Below, one piece after another: positions 26,501 through 35,500 of a DNA stretch of 64,000 bases. How positions within the stretch are numbered: the first letter of the stretch is position 1; each line of letters starts with the position of its first letter. The translations under genes and the position numbers were made by a program. Location of the stretch: positions 350,324,932 through 350,388,931 of the forward strand of contig JARYHS010008074.1 of assembly GCA_031002005.1 (NCBI GenBank). The letters run 5' to 3'. Source of the DNA: Vandiemenella viatica. Taxonomy: Eukaryota > Arthropoda > Insecta > Orthoptera > Morabidae. Below the pieces are notes generated by a model, which had not been told where the DNA came from, ran no database searches, and saw only the letters and a list, made by a program, of their open reading frames with translations.

Positions 26501-29500
26501 TTGAAAAAAAGAAGGAAATAAACATTGGGGGGGGGGGCCACATTTAGAATTAGGAAATATTTGTTAAAAAAAATTATCTCTGCAGTTAATGAAGCAATAC
26601 AAAACAACAGAAAGATTTACATAAAAAAAAACAGAAACTTTGTATTTGGTACAAGCTGTTTTTAAAATATAATCAAGCAAGATTATGATAAAACAGAAAA
26701 CTATGGTTCATCCATTTTGATCATTTAATATCATTTAACATTGTAAATGATTTTCTGCTCAAATATTGAACAAAGAAATAAGAAAGACATACCTACAGAC
26801 GAATCATCTTCTCCAGATGAATACTGAACAGCTTCATCGTAGCCAGTGAAGAAAGGGAAAAGTGAATTCATAATCTCAACAACTTCATTCATTGAAGGCC
26901 TGTTTGCTGGATTTTTGTCCCAACACCTGCAATATTATAATTAATTTACCTAGAAAGAAGTATATTGCTTTAAAAAGAAAATATATCAGGTAATTTGCTA
27001 AATAGAAGTGCGGTGAGGTTGAATAAGTTTTGAGCAATTTTATGTTGAATGAAGAAGTAATCATTTATGAAAGTCAGCACTACAACAACAAAGAAAATCA
27101 ATTGTCCTACCTCATCAGACAAGGAAGTAGGCATTCTGAAGTACATAGAAACTTGTAAAACACACCCTCCAATACATATATCAAACCTACTACTGCAGAA
27201 ACTTGTCTAGTAAACGTTCAATCTATTTACAAACATTTTTTGATCAGAAATGAAAGATTCTGGTCAGTAAATCTAAGTAAGGACAACCATATATATCTGC
27301 CTCAGACTAACTTCACCACAGCAAAGTTGCCCAACAAAATAGATGTTCACAGACAAGCAACAGACTCCAGATGTTCCTGAAGCGGCACTTACTATTCACC
27401 ATGACACCAACTACTTCAACAACTGTCAACCATCTTGGTAATTAGTGATTCAAGTTATAGCAGCTATTACAATAAAAGATCTCGAGTAAGAGACGTTTCC
27501 CTAGACTTAGCCATTGGTGAGTCCTTTATTCTTCCCACTCCCCCATTTCACTCCTTCAATCAACTCTTTACAAGTTTTAATTCACCTCTGCTTAAAGAAG
27601 CCATCAACTTAAGACCCATCATGATTACAGATCCCTTCCTGTTTTACACGTTACTGCTAAAATTAATCTTCTTGATCCACATTCCTCTCAAACACACTTC
27701 CTATCTCTTAAGTCTTCATCAAATTTTCACAACATTTTGGGGTTGGCTCCCTTCGCATGGACAAATTTGGAGCTTCGGTTTTACGGCTTCATGCCTTTGT
27801 TGTCACCAGATTTTATACATACTGCCAAGTTGTACTAACGGAGGAAATGAAGTGCTGCCATCTGTATGTGAAACATTTAAAAATGTTTGGCATTTGATAA
27901 ATGTATTTTTCGAATGTGAAATATGTAGTTTATGAGGCAAAGACTGGGGAGCGTCCTGGCATTTGCACTGATATCTGTGGAAAAACGCAGTCAGGATCGT
28001 TGGTACCGGGGTGGTTGTGGTTGTTGTTGTTGTGGTTTTAGGGCACATCGACAGCGAGGTCATTACTGCCCTACAATAATCAGCTAATAATGTGGCTTAA
28101 AAATATACTAAATTACTGTCTGCTTGGTCGACAGTAAAAGGGTCAGCCAAACAGATAACGTAATAAAATAAATCACAAAAAAGAATGTGGCTGTAAAGGG
28201 ACCGACAGGACCTAAGACTTTACAATAGGTGGATGGCTGTAGAGGGGCCAAACAGGTTTACAAAGGAATTATAAACACTGGTTGTATAATGGCCAGTGAG
28301 ACAGGAATTATAACAATATAAAAAATATAAATCATCTTAAAATTTTAGGAACCAGACCGGCCAATACACAAAACTTTAAAACACTTGCCACATTGCGGGT
28401 CTCATTATTTCAAATAACAGACAGATCGTTGCCTAGGCCAACGTTTGCCCTTAAGTCTCAAAGCAACACACAATCAGTTAAAATGTGGTGTACCATCAAA
28501 GGTACGCCACAAGCATCAAATCCCGGTGGGTGCTCCCGGCAGAGAAGGAAACTATGTGTCAGAGGAAAGTGCTCTACAAGGAGAACCTCATCCCTCCTTG
28601 CCTGCTGGAAGGAGTTGCTCCACGGCTGAATGGTCAGTTTGGGCAGCCGGAGCTTTTTATGCCCTACCTCCAACCACTCCCTCTGCCAAATGTCAAAACC
28701 AAATCTTTTCGCTGCCAAGGCAAGGTCAGATTTTGGGACTGGATCAAAGTCAATTCTGACCTTGTCGCAAGCAAACATGGCAGCTTCATCAGCTGCCTTG
28801 TTCCGCCTGATTCCCACATAGCCTGATACCCAGCAGAATACAACCTCCTTTCATAACGATTGGAGGGATCTTAGAGTATCCTGTATGTCTTGGACAAGAC
28901 GATCTGCTGGGTACATACTTCCTAAAGCTTGAATGGAACTGAGGGAATCACAGCACATGATGTACTTCATATTGCACCTTCCTTTCATATGAGGGAGCGA
29001 CTTTAACAAGGCATAACAGTCTGCAGTTTATGCGCTGCAAATGCTATTAAGCTTGTACATGTAATTCACTCAAGGGAACACTATAGAGCATCCAACTCTG
29101 TTAGCCTGTTTAGACCCATCTATATATACTGGGGTAAAATTATGATGCTGGTTTAAAATATCGCTAAAAATTCTGATAAAAAAATTGTCATCGATAAACA
29201 GCTTGTTGTTCCCTGACAGTTCTAAAATCATTACAGGCCTCTTTAAAAGCCAGGGATGAGATTTACTCCAACCCTGGTGATAAAAAGAGGGTAGCTCAAG
29301 CCCATATTTTTCTAAAATAGCTCTTGTATGGAAGCTAAATGGTTTGGTTGTGCTTAGGCCATTGGTATATAGTAGTTCGTAATTTGGACAAATAACTATG
29401 TCATACATGGGACTATCAGGTTTTGTGGCAATGCACAAGTAGTGTCGCACCATGAGGAGATGCCGGTGGATGGAAAGTGGTGGCTAGCCTGGTTCAGCAC

Positions 29501-32500
29501 AGATGCTGACGATCGGACAGGTGTGGTAGGCACCCGTGGCGAGCCGGATTTCTGCATGGTTGACACTATCTAAAATGTGGAAATAACTGTCCCTTGCTGA
29601 ACCGTATACTATACAACCGTATTCAAGCCACGGCCGTACAAAGGTTCTATAGAATTGTAGCAGGCAGGAACGGTCAGCACTCCATGACCTGCCACAAAGG
29701 TACTTTAAATGCTGAGAGCTTTTAGGGCTCTGTCTTTCACATCTTCGAGGTGTGGTAGTCAACATAACTTACCATCAAAAATGAGGCCCAGAAAACGAAT
29801 ACTTTCACTAAAACTTAAAAAGGTGTTCCCCAGGGTAAGACGAGGTTCTGGTAAAGGCGATGAGATCAAGTAAAAAGTACACACTGGGTTTTCTCAGTAG
29901 AAAATCGAAAACCAGTAAGCACTGTCCATTCATCCAGCCTGTTCAGCGCGAGCTGCAGCTGCTGCTCAGCGCTTCTCAGACTAGATGTTGCACAAAAAAA
30001 TTAAAAATCATCAATGCACAAGGATGGTACTGGGGGCCTGGGCTAGTGCCCAATCCCGTTGTACCTACGCTATCCAATCTGCAGACCCCAGCGCAGCGAA
30101 CCACTCTTACAGGTGTACTTCCTATGTCTCTTTCTGTGTACTTATTGTGACTATCTGTTCAATCTATCCTCTCCAATGGTAAAGTCGAAAGTATTTAGTT
30201 ACGACAGTATTCTTATGTTTAAAAGCCAAAACACAATCTACTAGCATAAGTGACAACACATTCTTCTTCCCATGAAATATTGTTTATTATTTATTCAAAG
30301 TCAAGAAGTTAGGAAGAATAATTAATTGAAGACAGTAAATTGATATATAAATTGGAGACCATTCCATAATTTAAAATGTAAACAAATAAGTAAATATAAA
30401 TAAGTATAGTAAGAAACTAGTGGTTACATAGATTATGACATCACTACACAAACAAAAAAGTGGGGATACAGAGAAAAATAATATTTTCTAAAGATTTGGA
30501 TTAATACAATTCACTTATGACCATTCATCCTGTCAGACACTTGTGTGATTGCTTCTCTAAACTCAAATGGTGGGAAAAAGACTACAAGCAAAAAAGTACG
30601 CATCTGGTAACCTATTATCCTCAACTTAACTAATCCCCTAGCTCTTTCACTCATCCTAAGTTCAGCTCATCCAATCCTCCTCTTTCCATTCTTACCCTTC
30701 TATGCCTACAAACTTTGGTTTACCTTTATTCATACTTGCACCAATCACTTTTTTTCCACCATCATCAACAGTTTCCAGCAATTCATCACCCTCTCCATTT
30801 TGCCATCTCTTCCATCTAACACTCTGTCAAAACCTTGATCCAGTACTTTCCTATCTTTAGTACATACTCTTCCACACCACTTAGCCATCTAAGCCTTCAT
30901 CTTCCTACGACCTATTTACCTTGTATCTTCACATATTTTCTTGGTATTTTACACTTTTCAATTCTCTTAAGATATTTATATCACCTGTGTCTTGTTGTCA
31001 TTGTCTTTTGCTACAAGGGCTACTTTTATAATGTTTCTCATTATTTATCCTGTCTATTTGTGTAACTGCTATTCTACTTGCAAAAAGTTTCATTTCACTC
31101 ACTAATATCCTGCTTATTTACTGCCTCGTTTCAGCAGTATATGTGAAGACAAAATTATATGTTACGACACATTATAAATTTAACTAAATAATCAGATGTT
31201 CTGATTTCAACAGCGTCTGTTATAATTAGTGTTGCAAAAAAAGGAGGTTTTTCCGACTTAAAAAAAAAAAAAACATAAAAAAACACATTTTATTCTGGGA
31301 CACATTTTTTTCATAACTACTAAATCTCAAATTTATAAGGCATTTATCGTTTAATATGATTGTTTTAGAGTTTATACTAATTACTTATCTCAATTTTTAA
31401 ATCTACTATATTTTTATGGTTCAATAGAACAAAAAATTATGAAAATATTGGCAACATTGACTGAAGTTTTCTTTTGCAAAAGGACACTTCCTGAAAAGGC
31501 TAGGTGGCACGAGAAGGAATCCCCATTCCCCCCGTTGTTTGGGTTGAAACTCGCTATTTGAACCAGTGCTGCCATCCCTACAAATTAGGAACTTTAAAAA
31601 TATCTACAGTTTTTTGTCTCTTTTTGTTACTTACTGTGCTTTCCTTATATCTATATACTTGTTAAACTCTTTGGTGAATTTAGACAACAGTTCCTCTGTT
31701 CAACTTGTTACTGTTTGCTCTAACCTCTCCTCATCAGTCACTTATTTTCTACTCTCAGCAAACTGTTCAATTTATTTTTTTTATTATTATTTTTTTTTTC
31801 ATATCACTTTTCTTGATGGCATATCCTCATACTAACATTTTCCATAGTTGACTTCACTCATGCTGGCTTTCGATGTTAAAATTTAATGTTTGTCCTTTAT
31901 TCTAATTCCATGACAGATATTTTGAAAAAGTGGACACAAAAATGCATTCAATAACCAATTTTATGAAAACTGGTTTGAGACACTGAAGGGCAAAGGTTAT
32001 TAAATTTTACAGAGCTGCTGGCATACTGCTACCCTGAGTGATGCAGTGGTGAGCTCAGGAACTTTATTGTAAAACCACATATTAATAGAAAAAAAGGAGG
32101 TGATGCTTGAAAAATTCATGTTATCCACGAAATTAGATATTTATTAAATGACTTTATTAATATGATCCTTCATATTTCTCAAGGTCTGAAGCAGCTTTGA
32201 CACACATACATTATGTCAATGAAGGGGGTAATAAAAAACTGCTTATCTTGAGGGAGAGAACAGAAAGTTGCCATCTGTTTATGAACAGAGTGCTCCTTAT
32301 AGTAGTGTGTATCACAGTATTTTGCTGGTGCAAAATGTTTTCATGGTTCAGTTTGGAAAACAGGTGGTGCAATGGTGATTTCTTTCCAATTAAAGTACAG
32401 CAGAACTACAATTATCCGAATCAATTGGGACCGAACCCCATTCGTATAATCAAAAATTCGGATAGTTGGATTTTTTTCCAGAAAAGGGTTTATTTCTATT

Positions 32501-35500
32501 AATTATTATATGTATGTTGAAAATGGGAGAAAAAATACTTTAAAAGAAAAACAGCTTAAAATTAATTAAATAAAAAGGCAATACTTTTATATGTTAAGGC
32601 ATACTTACAAACATTGTAAATTAGTACAGTATGTCCGTACCGTCATTGCTTGCTGAACATCTCAGTCAAAGTAAGCTGTTTGAATGAATTAATTCGTTTT
32701 CGGGCAGCCAAGTGGCGCATCGGCTTGACAGTGAGAAGTTGCATGTGGTCACACTTGACCTGACGCTTCATCCACTTCAACACAGTTTCAAGGCCGGCAA
32801 ATGCTTGATTAGCTGTTGGTCCCGTATCTGTTTCAACTTCAACATTAAGATCATCTTCTTCCTTGACACTTTCTTCTCTCACACTTTCAATAAGTTCATC
32901 ATGATTTAGAATTTCATACCCAGGTTCTGACAAATCACACATTATCCACTCTCCTATATCTTCAGCACTGACTTCTGAACGTCCAGGAATTTTCAAAGGA
33001 ATATTTCTGAATTCCTCAAGTGACAAGTCATCCCTATCTTCCCCTTCCTTTTCATGAGCTTCTTTTCTTCTCTTCTTCAATTGGTATGCCTTTCAACATT
33101 TTCCACGCACATCTTAATGTGACTGCCTAACCAAGCTCCAAGCATCCGCCACCATGTAAGTGCAATCTTTCAAATTTTTTTTTTTTTGTGGTTAGCTAAC
33201 ACACCTTCTTCGTCTTCACCCTCCACCAAAAGTTTCTCGAAAAGTTGCCTTCTGTAATGGCGTTTCATGATTTCGATAACAGACTGGTCTATTGGTTGCA
33301 ACAAGCTTATGACGTTTGGTGGTAAAAAGATTGTTTTAAACAGGCCATTCCCTCTTTCCAAAAATTCTTCTGTGGGATGAGTTGGCGCATTATCAACAAC
33401 CAAAAGCACTTTACTGCCTTCTTTTCCAAGAGTTTTTGGTGCTTTTTCACTTCAGGGATGAAAATTTCGTTGTACCACTCGGTAAACGATGCTGCAGTCA
33501 TCCAAGAATTGGGTCGGTTTTTATAAAAGAGGGGAAGCTTTTTCAAAGGCTCTTAGGCTTTTTGACTTCCCTATCAACAGAAGGGGTATTTTATGGCTTC
33601 CCGTAGAGTTCGCACAGTTAAGCACTGTAAAACAGTCTTTACTAACTTTATATCCTGGAGCACTACACTCCCTTTTAGATGCTAAAGTGGTTTTAGGCAG
33701 AGCTTTCCAAACAAGACCAGTTTCATTGACGTAGTACAAAATTGTAGGAGTCTGCTACAACTTTAAATTTTTTAATAACATCTTCTGCAGCTTTGGAGTC
33801 TGCTGATAAATTCTCGCCACTTAAATCTAATTCACGGACACCGTGCCTGGACTTAAAATTTCTTTGCCAGCCATTATTTGCTTTAAAGGATGAACAACTA
33901 AGCTTCTGAGCTAGGATTTTAGTTTTTTCTCAAAGAATCGGACCTGAAATTGGGTTTCCCAAAGAATGTTCCAACAAAAACCACTTTAGAACGGCATCTT
34001 CTAAATATTTGTTTGTTGCTACCTTCAATGATTTTCTTCAAGAATTACCATCTTTGTTTTCAAGTACTGACATGAAGTTTAAAAGTGTAGGTTTGCTCCT
34101 TTTAATGTCTGAAATCATTGATTGTCCAACACAATACATCTCAGCCAACTGTTTACCCGTAACTCCTTTATCATATTGCTCTATAATTTTTATTTTATCC
34201 ACTAACGATAACACAACACCTTTTCTTTTAGAAGTCATGGTAAACGACGAAATGCACGTACAAACAAAACAACGCACTGACGCGAAAGAGTACCCTCACA
34301 TTAGTAGGTCAACGACTGACTTACTAATCAAATGGCCCCGCCAGCCACCTGGCGAAGACAACAATGTGGTTGGCCAACATTCGGAGCAGGGACTCAGTCA
34401 CAACAATGGAGGTGCCACGGTTTTAGCCTGGCTTGGAAAATGTCTAGATCTGTCACTGGGAAGGACAATAGCGCATAGGCAGAAGCAATATTTTCCGAAT
34501 CCCAGAACATTTCCTTCTTAATTAAAAAAGTGATTCGGATAATCAGTGATTCGGATAGTCAGTGTTCGGATAATTGAAGTTCTACTGTAGAAAAATCATC
34601 CAAACGGATGATAACCAAATTGTAAAGAGATAAGTGAACTCATTCGCTTGATATTTTAAGCTTTTCTGTTGTTGAGGTTTTAGGAAGCACAAATAATGAG
34701 ATTTATTAGCACCCTAGTAAAGCTTTAGTAGTATTAACTGATCTGATTTATTTACATTAAATGTGTATGATTTAAATATTATCCTTAAGATATTTACACA
34801 CACATATCATACCCTTTATAAGAGTCAACTTCACACAAAGAATAGGAGTTCATCCTACATTTCATTATGATCACCTTTCCTATGTATCACCAAACAAAAA
34901 CAGCAATTACTAATGCACATCATCTTGGGGCATGCTAACCATCTGGATACATCCAACATCTTCATGCAGGCAATTTCAATGATACCTTCTATTTGAGAAC
35001 AAAAAATAATTTCAAGGGGACAGATTTGGAGAAGAAGTTCGATAACTGAGAACACAAAATTGTTTCCAGGCTAAAAATTGTGGATGGCTTTTGTCATCAC
35101 TGAATCAAAATCAGTCTCACTGCAAGATAGTGAAAACAATGCATTTGTATTCACATTCAAAAAGGTTTTCATACGGCCAAATGCTATTGCATCAATGTTA
35201 TATTCGATAGCATCAATGTGAAAGGAAGTAATAAAAATGAACAATAGACAATCTACATTGAATGGGACCATTTAAAACATACTGAAAATAGTAGCAGTGA
35301 GTCATGGCCTACGATTTTTGACAACAGGAACTTAGCAATTATTACTACATATATTGCAACAGCAAGAAAAATATATTGGTGCTATATAATACTTGGTAAT
35401 AAACATACCTCGTCATAAGAGTTTCTATTGGCTGAGGGCATCCCTCAATGAGAGGTGGACGTTCTCCAGTGTGTACTGCCCACATAATTCTATAAGCAGA

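Noticed and set aside
34009..34521. 170-codon plus-strand open frame.
   Set aside because: Antisense to the N-terminal part of the pogo transposase and its terminal repeat.
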